This document shows, one piece after another, positions 51,521 to 59,346 of a stretch of 64,000 nucleotides of DNA (positions within the stretch are counted from its first letter, which is position 1; every line of letters begins with the position of its first letter). Source of the DNA: Loktanella fryxellensis. GTDB lineage: Bacteria; Pseudomonadota; Alphaproteobacteria; Rhodobacterales; Rhodobacteraceae. A program made the position numbers and the translations under genes. The notes under the pieces were generated by a model. That model had not been told where the DNA came from. It worked only from the letters and a program-made list of their open reading frames with translations, and searched no databases. Location: contig NZ_FOCI01000007.1 in assembly GCF_900110065.1 (NCBI RefSeq), positions 62,001-126,000 on the forward strand, in the 5' to 3' direction.

Positions 51521-52042
51521 ATGACCTATTCCGATCAGAACATGGATGCTGCCAAGCGCAACGTCGAAAATGCCGCCCATGACGCCGAGAATCGTGCAAA
51601 GCACATCGTCGATGACGTGACGGCACAGGCCAAGACTGTTGCCACTGAGACCAAGGACACGATCCTTGGCGAAGTGTCCCAGCGTGCGGATGCGGTCAAG
51701 GGTGCTGCGGCCACCGAAGTCGGCAACGTCGCCGCGGCGCTGCGCAAGGCTGCACAGGAATCACGCAGCGGCAGCGCACAGGAACGCACGTTCGGCCAGA
51801 TCGCCGACACGCTGGCCGACGCATCCGATGCGATCAGCAACAAGGATCTGGGCACCGCGATCAGCGACATCGGCGAGTTCGCGCGTCGTAACCCGCTGAC
51901 GTTCCTCGCCGGTGCGGCACTGGCCGGCTTTGCCGTCAGCCGCTTCGTCAAGGCGTCCGACCGCCACTCTTATGACGACCGCGACAACGCCAACGTCTAT
52001 ACGGGCGACACGGTCGACGCCAACCGGAACGGGCGGGTCTGA
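51521..52042 (+). CDS. YqjD/ElaB-like (DUF883-type) membrane-anchored protein
   Basis: 173 residues. A long, charged, Ala-rich amphipathic helical region (AAKRNVENAAHDAENRAK, QAKTVATETKDTI) is followed by a C-terminal hydrophobic segment (PLTFLAGAALAGFAVSRFV, about residues 128-146) and a polar tail. This is the layout of YqjD/ElaB tail-anchored proteins, which bind ribosomes in stationary-phase E. coli, but similarity is structural only. GAGGA lies six bases before the ATG at 51521; another ATG is three bases upstream. It is the first gene of the stress cluster. Confidence 0.75.
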   Translation: MTYSDQNMDAAKRNVENAAHDAENRAKHIVDDVTAQAKTVATETKDTILGEVSQRADAVKGAAATEVGNVAAALRKAAQESRSGSAQERTFGQIADTLADASDAISNKDLGTAISDIGEFARRNPLTFLAGAALAGFAVSRFVKASDRHSYDDRDNANVYTGDTVDANRNGRV

Positions 52043-52044
52043 CC

Positions 52045-52443
52045 ATGGACCGTCAGGACCCCCGTAGCACGGGTTCGCTGCTGACGGACGTGCTGGGCAG
52101 CATCGGCAACTTGCTGCGGCAGGAAGTCGATCTGGCCCGCGCGGAAGTGGACGAGAACCTCAAGAAGGCTGGCAAGGCGCTGTTCCTGCTGATCGGCGCA
52201 TTGATCCTTGCCTTCATCGGGTTGTCGGTGCTGTCGACGGCGGCGATTTCGGCACTCGTGCTCGCCGGGATCGGGTCCTTGTGGGCCACGATCATCGTCG
52301 GTCTGGTGGTTCTGGTGATTGCCGGGATCCTCGGCTCCGTCGGGATCAAGCGGCTGAAGCTGTCGAGCATCGCGCCAAGCCGTGCCGCACGCAACCTCAA
52401 GGCCGACATCAACATGATGAAGGAGGCCTACAATGACCGCTGA
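52045..52443 (+). CDS. Phage-holin-superfamily III (PF07332-like) membrane protein
   Basis: 132 residues with an N-terminal amphipathic helix (LLTDVLGSIGNLLRQEVDLARAEV, here LLRQEVDLARAEVDENL) and two adjacent transmembrane helices (about 45-67 and 74-98). This layout is typical of the putative Actinobacterial Holin-X/holin superfamily III proteins that occur in chromosomal stress clusters rather than phages. It begins two bases after the previous stop and overlaps the next gene by 11 bases, so the cluster is one operon. A role in envelope organisation is inferred. Confidence 0.82.
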   Translation: MDRQDPRSTGSLLTDVLGSIGNLLRQEVDLARAEVDENLKKAGKALFLLIGALILAFIGLSVLSTAAISALVLAGIGSLWATIIVGLVVLVIAGILGSVGIKRLKLSSIAPSRAARNLKADINMMKEAYNDR

Positions 52444-53011
52444 CTATCGCACCGCCAAGGAGATCGAGGCCGAGATTGCCGCCGAGCGCGCCAAGCTGAG
52501 TGGTGATCTGAGTATGCTGCAGGACCGGCTGACCGTGGATGGGTTGATGGACGAAGTCCGCATGCAGGTCCGTGGTCAGATCGACGAAGTGACGATGCAA
52601 TTGCGTGGACAGTTCAAATCGGTCGGCACCGAGGTGTTCGGTACGATGCGCGACCAGATCGCGACGACGGGCGATGTGATCGCACGATCGGCGCGCAGCA
52701 ATCCGTGGCCCTATGCGGTGATCGGTGCGGGTCTGGCATGGCTGGCCGTGTCCCAGGCGATGCCGGAACGTGGTAAGCCCAAGACCCGGATCGGGATGGC
52801 GCCGGTCAAGTCGGTCACGCCCGTGCGTCAGCCACGCTACGACAGCAGCCCTGCCGACATGGCAGCCGCACGGCTGGAACGCGATGCGGACGGATGGGCG
52901 ACGGCTGTGCTGGATGCCCAGTCCCATGCCGTGCCGTCCTATGACCGCGACGATTACGACGCACCCGGATGGGCGCGCGACGAAACCTGGGATGCAACGC
53001 GGCGCCTGTGA
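52433..53011 (+). CDS. DUF3618 family protein
   Basis: 192 residues with the DUF3618 signature at the N-terminus (TAKEIEAEIAAERAKLSGDLSMLQDRL, here IEAEIAAERAKLSGDL) and one transmembrane helix (PWPYAVIGAGLAWLAVS, about residues 87-103). The C-terminal half is polar and Asp/Arg-rich. DUF3618 proteins commonly accompany DUF883-like and holin-superfamily proteins in Alphaproteobacteria. The start overlaps the previous gene by 11 bases. Molecular function is unknown. Confidence 0.88.
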   Translation: MTADYRTAKEIEAEIAAERAKLSGDLSMLQDRLTVDGLMDEVRMQVRGQIDEVTMQLRGQFKSVGTEVFGTMRDQIATTGDVIARSARSNPWPYAVIGAGLAWLAVSQAMPERGKPKTRIGMAPVKSVTPVRQPRYDSSPADMAAARLERDADGWATAVLDAQSHAVPSYDRDDYDAPGWARDETWDATRRL

Positions 53012-53053
53012 CGGCGACTGCGACCCCCATTCACTGAACAAAGGACTTTTCCG

Positions 53054-53692
53054 ATGAGCACGACGAAAGACTACATGAACGACGCGAACGACAAGGCTCA
53101 CAAGCTGGCGCACGATGCGAACGACAAGGCGCACAAGCTGGCCCACGATGCCAACGACAAGGCGCACGAGATCGCCCATAACGTCAGTGCAGAGGCACGC
53201 CGTCTACGCGAACGTCTGGCCGAGGGTACCGAGCATCTGTCCGAAGCCGCGCGCGAGCGTGTGATCGATGCGCGCGAGCGCGCCATCGAAGCACGCCGTC
53301 AGGCCAGCCGCGCCCTGGCCGGCGGACGTGACAACGCCGTCGACCTGTTCGAGCGTCAGCCTCTGGTCGTCGGCGCACTCGCATTCGCCGTCGGTGCTGC
53401 CGTGGCGGCGTTGCTGCCCAAGACCCGGACCGAGGACGCCTATCTGGGTGCCCGTCGCGATGCCCTCATGGACGAGGCGGAGCGCGTCTATCACGAGGAA
53501 AAAGGCCGTGCAGAGCGTGCATTGAGCGCCGCAAAGACCGAGCTGTCCAGTGCCGCAAAAGACGCGACGGAGGCTGCCACCACCGCGCTGAAGTCTGCCG
53601 CGAACGAGGCCGAGACCGCAGCCCGTGACACCGCCGACCGCGTGGCCAAGGAAGCGACGAAAGCCGCAAAGAAAGCCGACAAGGACAAGTAA
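53054..53692 (+). CDS. LEA-like protein with 11-residue tandem repeats and one membrane helix
   Basis: 212 residues. Near the N-terminus is a threefold tandem 11-residue repeat, DANDKAHKLAH (residues 10-42, third copy DANDKAHEIAH). A charged, Ala-rich helix follows, then one transmembrane segment (PLVVGALAFAVGAAVAALLP, about residues 102-121), and an Ala/Lys/Glu-rich tail ending KKADKDK. The 11-mer periodicity, low aromatic content and extreme hydrophilicity resemble group 3 late embryogenesis abundant proteins, which protect membranes during drying or freezing. It is the last gene of the stress cluster and has its own terminator. Confidence 0.8.
   Translation: MSTTKDYMNDANDKAHKLAHDANDKAHKLAHDANDKAHEIAHNVSAEARRLRERLAEGTEHLSEAARERVIDARERAIEARRQASRALAGGRDNAVDLFERQPLVVGALAFAVGAAVAALLPKTRTEDAYLGARRDALMDEAERVYHEEKGRAERALSAAKTELSSAAKDATEAATTALKSAANEAETAARDTADRVAKEATKAAKKADKDK
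53081..53179 (+). repeat. 33-base tandem repeat encoding the 11-residue motif, three copies
   Basis: Three consecutive 33-base units, each encoding Asp-Ala-Asn-Asp-Lys-Ala-His and four more residues. They differ mainly at third codon positions, so the repeat is kept at protein level. Confidence 0.88.
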
Positions 53693-53697
53693 GTCAT

Positions 53698-53711
53698 TGT
53701 CCTGCAGGACA
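53698..53711. repeat. Perfect 14-bp palindrome behind the stress cluster
   Basis: TGTCCTGCAGGACA, fully self-complementary with no loop, six bases after the stop codon and 19 bases before the terminator stem. It could be a protein-binding site; no function is known. Confidence 0.6.
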
Positions 53712-53728
53712 TTATACTGTCAGCATGA

Positions 53729-53763
53729 AAAAACGGGGCTCCGCATGGCGGGGCCCCGTTTTG
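53729..53763. terminator. Bidirectional terminator between the stress cluster and Crp/Fnr gene
   Basis: Stem AAAACGGGGCTCCGC / GCGGGGCCCCGTTTT (one G-T pair) with an ATG loop, flanked by A and T tracts that serve both convergent units. Confidence 0.9.
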
Positions 53764-53788
53764 CATGTGTCGGATCATCCTGCGGCCC

Positions 53789-54520
53789 TCAGCTGGCCCA
53801 GTTCACGTCGAGGCAGCCGAACCGATCCTGAAAATTCAGGCGCTGTTCCCATGCTGCCCGGTCGGTGATCCGGACATAGGGGCGTGACAACGTTAGCTGG
53901 CCGGACTTCTGCAGACCGCGCAGAAGGCGGTTTACATAGATGTCCGTCAGACCCAGCGCGTCACCAATCTCCTTCTGAGAGAAGGGCAGCGGAAACCTGT
54001 CCGACGCGTGGTCCATGGTCTGTTCGGTCTTGGCTTTGATCGACAGCAGGAAATGCATCAGCCGATCTTCCGCGCTGAAGCGCGTGATGGCATGCAGCCG
54101 GTCGTTCATCGCCGTCGCATCCAGCGACGACAGCGACAGCAGCATCGCGAACAGGCGCGGTTGCGACAGGCCAAGGTCGCACAGCGCGCTGCGGCTGAGC
54201 AGATTGACTACGCCATCGGTCTGCATCGTCGTTTCGTGCTGCGGGGCCTTGAACCCAAGATCCGACAGACCGATGATGTCGCCCGCCATGTAGATCTGCG
54301 TGATCGTGGTCTGATCCCCGGCGCTGCGCACCCGCGCGACGGCCCAGCCGGACCGCAGGATCGCGATCCGGTCGTCGGGGCGCGTATCGGTAAAGACGGG
54401 GTCGCGCTTCGACCGGCTTTCCGGCTGGCCTTCCAGCCTGATCAGCGCCTCACGCTCGACCGTGTCCAGCGTCGCGTGTCGGCAGATACGCGTCAGGAAC
54501 GCGCTTTGGTTGGGTTTCAC
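53789..54520 (-). CDS. Crp/Fnr-family transcriptional regulator
   Basis: 243 residues: an N-terminal cyclic-nucleotide-binding-type beta-barrel (RIAILRSGWAVARV, QIYMAGDIIGLSDL) and a C-terminal winged helix (LPFSQKEIGDALGLTDIYVNRLLRGL). It lacks the four N-terminal cysteines of Fnr and the full cAMP-binding motif of Crp, so it belongs to the small, ligand-unknown group common in Rhodobacteraceae. It is convergent with the stress cluster. The 233-base divergent gap to the BKACE gene shows no clear Fnr box. Confidence 0.88.
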   Translation of the reverse strand: MKPNQSAFLTRICRHATLDTVEREALIRLEGQPESRSKRDPVFTDTRPDDRIAILRSGWAVARVRSAGDQTTITQIYMAGDIIGLSDLGFKAPQHETTMQTDGVVNLLSRSALCDLGLSQPRLFAMLLSLSSLDATAMNDRLHAITRFSAEDRLMHFLLSIKAKTEQTMDHASDRFPLPFSQKEIGDALGLTDIYVNRLLRGLQKSGQLTLSRPYVRITDRAAWEQRLNFQDRFGCLDVNWAS

Positions 54521-54753
54521 ACTGTCGTCCTTTCAAATCATGTCACGACGGACGCCGCAGCCCGAAACGGATCATCCGGGGCAAGTCCGATTCGCGTGTC
54601 TTGCTATGTGTTAGGTCCGAGCAGGTGCGTTCGATATAAACTGGTTTAATCGCAGGTCGCTTTTGCGGAAAAGTTCGGGACGGGTCGCCGCGGTCTTTTC
54701 ATTCGCATGCTGCGGATCGATAGTCCCGCAGACAGCAAGACCGAGGTATGCCC

Positions 54754-55584
54754 ATGACGACCCCCTGCATCATCTGCGTCGCTATCACCGGATCCGTCCC
54801 GACGCGCGCCGACAATCCAGCCGTGCCCGTCACCGTGACTGAGCAAATCGAAAGCACTCAGGCGGCGTTCGAGGCGGGTGCAGCCATCGTCCACGCCCAT
54901 GTCCGCAATCCCGACGAGACGCCCAGCAGCGATCCCGAAAAGTTCGCGGCACTGAAGCAGGGTCTGGAAAAGCATTGCCCCGGCATGATTATCCAGTTTT
55001 CCACCGGTGGGCGGTCCGGGGCAGGGCAGGCGCGCGGCGCGATGCTGTCGCTGCGTCCCGACATGGCGTCCCTGTCGGTCGGGTCCAACAACTTTCCCAC
55101 CCGCGTCTATGAAAACCCGCCCGATCTGGTCGATTGGCTGGCCGCGGAGATGCTGACCCACGACGTGAGACCAGAGGTGGAGGCCTTTGACCTGTCCCAC
55201 ATCCTGGGTGCCGCAAGGCTGCACAAGGAAGGCAAGATCAAGGACACGCCCTATGTGCAGTTCGTCATGGGGGTGAAGAACGCCATGCCTGCCGACCGGC
55301 ACGTGTTCGACTATTACGTGCAGACGGTCGAGCGGCTGTTTCCCGGTGCGCCGTGGTGCGCCGCCGGGATCGGTCCCAATCAGGCGGTGCTGAATGACTG
55401 GGCGATTTCCAGCGGTGGTCATGCCCGCACGGGGCTGGAGGATAACATCCGCCTCGATCGCGACACCCTCGCCCCGTCGAATGCGGCATTGGTGGAACGC
55501 ACGGTCGCGGTCTGCGACCGCTATGAGCGGCCCGTGGCGACATGGCAGCAGGCCCGCGCGCTGCTGGGCCTGCGCGCAGGCTAG
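54754..55584 (+). CDS. BKACE (DUF849) beta-keto acid cleavage enzyme
   Basis: 276-residue enzyme of the DUF849/BKACE family. It condenses a beta-keto acid with acetyl-CoA and cleaves it to acetoacetate and an acyl-CoA, as in lysine or carnitine breakdown. Zn ligands and active-site residues lie in VHAHVRNPDETPSSDP, IQFSTGGRSG and RPEVEAFDLSHI. The ATG at 54754 is better spaced from GACCGAGG than the one at 54748. No carnitine or lysine genes are adjacent, so the natural substrate is open. Its stop shares CTAG (55581-55584) with the convergent LysR gene. Confidence 0.9.
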   Translation: MTTPCIICVAITGSVPTRADNPAVPVTVTEQIESTQAAFEAGAAIVHAHVRNPDETPSSDPEKFAALKQGLEKHCPGMIIQFSTGGRSGAGQARGAMLSLRPDMASLSVGSNNFPTRVYENPPDLVDWLAAEMLTHDVRPEVEAFDLSHILGAARLHKEGKIKDTPYVQFVMGVKNAMPADRHVFDYYVQTVERLFPGAPWCAAGIGPNQAVLNDWAISSGGHARTGLEDNIRLDRDTLAPSNAALVERTVAVCDRYERPVATWQQARALLGLRAG

Positions 55585-56486
55585 AGCGGGGCCACGCCCA
55601 TTGCCCCCTCGATACAGGCGGTGAACCGGTTGAGGGCGGCAGGCAGCCTGCGGTAGGGCGGGAAATACGCGGTCAGCCAGATCTGGGGCGGCTGCCAGTC
55701 GGGCAGTAGACGCACCAGCCGTCCCGCCGCGATGGCGTCGCGCAGCAGGAAATCCGGCAGCAGCGCGATCCCCTGTCCCGCCACCGCCAGTTGTGCCAGC
55801 AGATCGCCGTTGTCGCATGTGAACGTGGCCGGCACGCGCACGGGGGCCGTCAGGCCCGACGCAGGATCGGTCAGCTGCCATACCTCGCCCTGTGCCAGGT
55901 GCGCATAGGCCAGTCCGCTGTGTCGTTGCAGGTCGGCTGGCGTCAGCGGCGTGCCGTGGCGCGACAGGTAGTCCGGCGACGCCACCATGGATCTCGGCAC
56001 GGGCGCGATCTTGCGCCAGATCGTGGACAGATCGTCAGGTGCGCCGGAGATACGCAGCGCCATGTCCAGATCGTCGGTCAAAATGTCCACGAATCGGTCG
56101 GTCAGGCTGATCTGCATCTCGATGTCCGGTGCCTCGGCCCGGAACCGGATGAGCGGGTCCGACAGGGCATGCAGACCGAACGACAGCGGCACGGAGACAC
56201 GCAAGGTGCCCGTCAGCGTCGTCTGATAGGCCCGCACCCCGTCCTGCGCCTGTGCTAAACCATCCACCAAGGGTGTGACCTGCGCACGGAACGCCGTACC
56301 CGCCTGCGTCAGCGATACCCGCCGCGTCGTGCGCACCAGCAGTTGCACACCCAAGCGCCGCTCCAGTTCCGATACGGTGCGCGTGACCGACGACGGTGCG
56401 ACGCCAAGGGTCGTGGCCGCGCGGCTGAAGCTTTGCGCCTCGGCCACGGCGAGGAATGCCGCAATTTGCTCCAACGCGCCTGCCAT
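55581..56486 (-). CDS. LysR-family transcriptional regulator
   Basis: 301 residues. The N-terminal winged helix is QIAAFLAVAEAQSFSRAATTLGVAPSSVTRTVSELERRLG (here SFSRAATTLGVAPSSVTR), and a periplasmic-binding-protein-like effector domain follows (about 90-295). It is divergent from the ring-cleaving dioxygenase and hydrolase genes across a 97-base gap containing three TTGCG-type dyads, the classic arrangement for a LysR regulator and its target. Aromatic or quinone effectors are inferred from the target genes. Confidence 0.92.
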   Translation of the reverse strand: MAGALEQIAAFLAVAEAQSFSRAATTLGVAPSSVTRTVSELERRLGVQLLVRTTRRVSLTQAGTAFRAQVTPLVDGLAQAQDGVRAYQTTLTGTLRVSVPLSFGLHALSDPLIRFRAEAPDIEMQISLTDRFVDILTDDLDMALRISGAPDDLSTIWRKIAPVPRSMVASPDYLSRHGTPLTPADLQRHSGLAYAHLAQGEVWQLTDPASGLTAPVRVPATFTCDNGDLLAQLAVAGQGIALLPDFLLRDAIAAGRLVRLLPDWQPPQIWLTAYFPPYRRLPAALNRFTACIEGAMGVAPL

Positions 56487-56493
56487 CTGACTA

Positions 56494-56539
56494 TTGCGCC
56501 TTTCGCAATGGATTGCGCTGCAATGTTGCGATTATCGCA
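56494..56539. promoter_or_regulatory. Three TTGC-type dyads in the LysR divergent promoter
   Basis: TTGCG-CCTTT-CGCAA (56494-56508), ATTGC-GCT-GCAAT (56512-56524) and TGCGA-TTA-TCGCA (56527-56539), all perfect and spaced within 46 bases, between the LysR and dioxygenase starts. Likely recognition and activation sites of the LysR protein. Confidence 0.55.
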
Positions 56540-56583
56540 TCGGGTGTCGAGTGCTATCTGTTCTTCAACCAAAGGAGATCACC

Positions 56584-57513
56584 ATGCTGAACCAGATCAA
56601 GGGCCTGCACCACATGACCTCGATCGCGTCTGACGCGGTCGAAAACAACGCATTCTTTACCCAGGCGCTGGGCCTGCGCCGGGTCAAGAAAACCGTGAAC
56701 TTCGACGCACCGGACGTTTATCACCTGTATTATGGCGACGAAGTCGGAAATCCCGGCAGTGTCATGACCTATTTCCCGTTCCAAGACGCCGCCAAGGGTC
56801 GTCGCGGCACCGGCGAAGTCGGCGAGACGGTGTTCTCCGTGCCCACCGGCAGCCTGCCCTATTGGGCCGACCGTCTGGGTGCCGCCGCTGAAGGCGTGCA
56901 GTCCGTCGACCATTTCGGCGAGAAACGCCTGACCTTCCGTACGTCCGATGGCGAAGGGTTCGCCGTGGCCGAAGTCACCGACGACAACCGTGACGGCTGG
57001 ACCGGCAACGGCATCGACGCCGACCACGCGATCCGCGGCTTTCACGGGGCCACCATGCGCCTGCAGGATACCGGCGCCATGGCCGAGTTGCTGCAGTTCA
57101 TGGGCTACGACAAGGTCGAGACGCGCGGCAACGTCACCCGGTTCGCGGTGGCAGAGGGCACCGGGGCCAACACCATCGACCTCGAAGAGCTGAAGTCCAC
57201 GCCCCACGCCAGTCAGGGCGCGGGGTCGGTGCATCACATCGCCTTTGCCGTGGAAAACCGCGCCGCACAGCTCGAGGTGCGCAAGGCGCTGCTGGATACC
57301 GGCTATCAGGTGACGCCGGTGATCGACCGGGACTATTTCTGGGCGATCTATTTCCGCACCCCCGGCGGCGTGCTGTTCGAGGTGGCGACGAACGAACCCG
57401 GCTTCGACCGGGACGAGGACCGTGCCCATCTGGGCGAAGGCTTGAAGCTGCCGACGCAGCACGAACGCCTGCGCCCGTTCCTAGAACAGCACCTGCAACC
57501 GCTGGGGAATTGA
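56584..57513 (+). CDS. VOC-family ring-cleaving dioxygenase (MhqO-like)
   Basis: 309-residue protein with two vicinal-oxygen-chelate modules (about 1-150 and 155-309). Metal-binding residues are expected in IKGLHHMTSIASD (His), SVHHIAFAVE (His) and GVLFEVATNEPGFD (Glu), the pattern of extradiol dioxygenases. The family includes MhqO of Bacillus, which degrades methylhydroquinone-type quinols. AAAGGAGAT lies before the ATG at 56584. It is followed after three bases by a hydrolase gene and faced by a LysR regulator, forming a quinone or aromatic detoxification unit. Confidence 0.9.
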   Translation: MLNQIKGLHHMTSIASDAVENNAFFTQALGLRRVKKTVNFDAPDVYHLYYGDEVGNPGSVMTYFPFQDAAKGRRGTGEVGETVFSVPTGSLPYWADRLGAAAEGVQSVDHFGEKRLTFRTSDGEGFAVAEVTDDNRDGWTGNGIDADHAIRGFHGATMRLQDTGAMAELLQFMGYDKVETRGNVTRFAVAEGTGANTIDLEELKSTPHASQGAGSVHHIAFAVENRAAQLEVRKALLDTGYQVTPVIDRDYFWAIYFRTPGGVLFEVATNEPGFDRDEDRAHLGEGLKLPTQHERLRPFLEQHLQPLGN

Positions 57514-57516
57514 CCG

Positions 57517-58110
57517 ATGTATCGTTTTGCGGAAACGCAGGGTGAGGCGGGTGCACCGCTTGTGTTCACGTTTCACGGGACGGGTGGCAGCGCGGTCCAG
57601 TTTCACGGACTGGCAGGCGAGTTGATTCCGGGGGCGCATGTGATTTCGCCGCAGGGCGATGTCAGCGAACACGGTGCCGCACGGTTCTTTCGCCGCACAG
57701 GCGAGGGTGTCTATGACATGGACGACCTTGCCCTGCGCCGCGCGGCGATGCGCGATTTCGTGGTGCAGGCCGTAGCGCGGCTGGAGCCATCGCGGGTCGT
57801 GGGGCTGGGCTATTCGAACGGTGCGAATATTCTGGCCGCCGTGATGCTGGACGGGCCGCGCCTGTTCGACAGTGCCGTGCTGCTGCACCCGCTGATCCCG
57901 TGGCAGCCGGACACGAACCCGGCGTTGGCCGGCGTCGACGTGCTGATCACTGCAGGTCGGCGCGACCCGATCTGCCCCGCACCGCAGACGCAAGGACTGG
58001 CCGATGCGCTGTCCGGCATGGGGGCCACCGTGGATCTGCACTGGCATCCGGGCGGACACGAGATTGCGCAGTCCGAACTGACGGCGATTCAAGCCGCGCT
58101 TTCCCGCTGA
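57517..58110 (+). CDS. Alpha/beta hydrolase (MhqD-like carboxylesterase)
   Basis: 197-residue hydrolase of the phospholipase/carboxylesterase group. It has FHGTGGSAVQFH (oxyanion hole), the nucleophile elbow GYSNGANILAAV, AGRRDPICP with the acid, and WHPGGHEIAQSE with the His. It is cotranscribed with the ring-cleaving dioxygenase and corresponds to MhqD in the Bacillus mhq modules, where the esterase and dioxygenase genes are co-induced by quinones. It probably hydrolyses the ring-fission product. Confidence 0.88.
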   Translation: MYRFAETQGEAGAPLVFTFHGTGGSAVQFHGLAGELIPGAHVISPQGDVSEHGAARFFRRTGEGVYDMDDLALRRAAMRDFVVQAVARLEPSRVVGLGYSNGANILAAVMLDGPRLFDSAVLLHPLIPWQPDTNPALAGVDVLITAGRRDPICPAPQTQGLADALSGMGATVDLHWHPGGHEIAQSELTAIQAALSR

Positions 58111-58146
58111 ACGCGACTTGCCGTTGCAACTGGATCGGGCTAGTAT

Positions 58147-58162
58147 TTTTACAGTTGTAAAA
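58147..58162 (+). promoter_or_regulatory. LacI-type operator upstream of the polyol regulator
   Basis: TTTTACAGTTGTAAAA, a perfect 7-2-7 inverted repeat, 35 bases before the LacI-family gene. The size and A/T outer arms fit LacI-family operators. Single half-sites (TTTACA at 59301, GTAAAA at 59356) occur in front of smoE. Confidence 0.55.
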
Positions 58163-58196
58163 GTATTGGCCCGGTCCGACCGGCACGGAGTTTCGT

Positions 58197-59258
58197 TTGG
58201 AAAAGACGACACCGCCCGATGGCAAGAAACCGCAGATCGCCACGATGGAGGCGCTCTCCGTCGCCATCGGCGTATCACGCCCCACCCTGTCACGGTATTT
58301 CCAGGATCCGGCGTCGGTCAGCCGGTCATCCGTTGACCGCATCCGCGAGGGGCTGGAGCGCGTCGAATACGTTCCGAACTTTTTTGCGACCCGGATGAAC
58401 CGCAAATCGACGGGGATGATCGGCGTCATCATCCCCTATCTGAACGACCTGTTCTTTACCCGGCTTCTGGAAGCGATCGAGATCGCCGCGATGGAAGCGG
58501 GGTTCACCGTCATCAGCCAATGCAGCCATTCCGACCCCGCGATCGAGGCGCGAGCCGTCGAGACCTTCATGTCGATGAACGTGGACGGGGCTCTGGTCGT
58601 GCCATTAGGTAACCAGAGCGATCTGGATGCCTGCAAGCGGCTGAATGCGCGACTGCCCCTCGTGCTGGTCGATTCGCGGCCCAAGCCCTTGTCCGAGCTG
58701 GATTTCATCGGCACCGACCATGTGCAGAGCACGGGTCTGATGACGGAATACCTGTGCCGTGTCGGCGCACCGCCGGTGTTCCTTGCCATGCCGCGCGTCA
58801 ATTTCAACGCGGTAGAGCGCGAGAACGCCTATCTGTCGAAAATGCACGAGTTGGGTCACGCCCCCATGGTCATCGGGACCGACAGTCTGAACGAGGATGG
58901 GCATTTCGAGGCGCATGGTCAGGTCGTGCTGGCTGAACAGTTTGCCCGTGGCGCGTTGGTGGATGCGACGATCCTCGCCGTGAACGACCGGGTTGCGCTG
59001 GGCGCGCTGCGGGCCGCATGGCAATACGGGCTGCAACCGGGGGCGTTGCGCCATGGTGGTCTGCGAATCGCCGGTCACGACGATTTCCCGTTGTGCGACT
59101 ACACCACGCCACGGATCACCACGGTGTCGCAGAACGTCGATGCGATCGGGCGCGCCGCCGTGGCGCGCCTGACCGACAGGATACGCGCGGAAAACAAGGC
59201 GGACGGTCAGATCGTCCAACTGTTCGATGGCGTGCTGAAAGTTCGTGAATCCGCGTGA
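58197..59258 (+). CDS. LacI-family regulator of the polyol operon
   Basis: 353 residues: N-terminal HTH (ATMEALSVAIGVSRPTLSRYF) with a hinge near RMNRKSTGMIGVIIPYLN, then a periplasmic-binding-protein-like effector domain (VDGALVVPLGNQ, VDATILAVNDRVALGAL, RIAGHDDFPLCDYTTPRITTV, here by IAGHDDFPL). I start it at TTG 58197, six bases after CGGAG; no ATG gives the full HTH. It lies 121 bases upstream of smoE in the same direction and has a palindromic operator in its own promoter. Control of polyol uptake and self-repression are inferred. Confidence 0.88.
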   Translation: MEKTTPPDGKKPQIATMEALSVAIGVSRPTLSRYFQDPASVSRSSVDRIREGLERVEYVPNFFATRMNRKSTGMIGVIIPYLNDLFFTRLLEAIEIAAMEAGFTVISQCSHSDPAIEARAVETFMSMNVDGALVVPLGNQSDLDACKRLNARLPLVLVDSRPKPLSELDFIGTDHVQSTGLMTEYLCRVGAPPVFLAMPRVNFNAVERENAYLSKMHELGHAPMVIGTDSLNEDGHFEAHGQVVLAEQFARGALVDATILAVNDRVALGALRAAWQYGLQPGALRHGGLRIAGHDDFPLCDYTTPRITTVSQNVDAIGRAAVARLTDRIRAENKADGQIVQLFDGVLKVRESA

Positions 59259-59316
59259 TTTTTCCGGTGCCTGCGCAGTAATGCTGCGTTGCAGAGACGA
59301 TTTACATAATTTTGCG

Positions 59317-59346
59317 TTGACGCAGGGGCTGGCGCGCCCCTACACA
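59317..59346 (+). promoter_or_regulatory. Candidate promoter of the smo operon
   Basis: TTGACG (59317-59322), 18 bases containing a GGGGC-N6-GCCCC dyad, then TACACA (59341-59346), 33 bases before the smoE start. The dyad between the two boxes could be a second operator. Confidence 0.4.

Noticed and set aside
52045-52443. Holin-superfamily gene as evidence for a prophage
   Set aside because: No other phage gene is near, and neighbours are chromosomal stress genes. The family is common outside phages.
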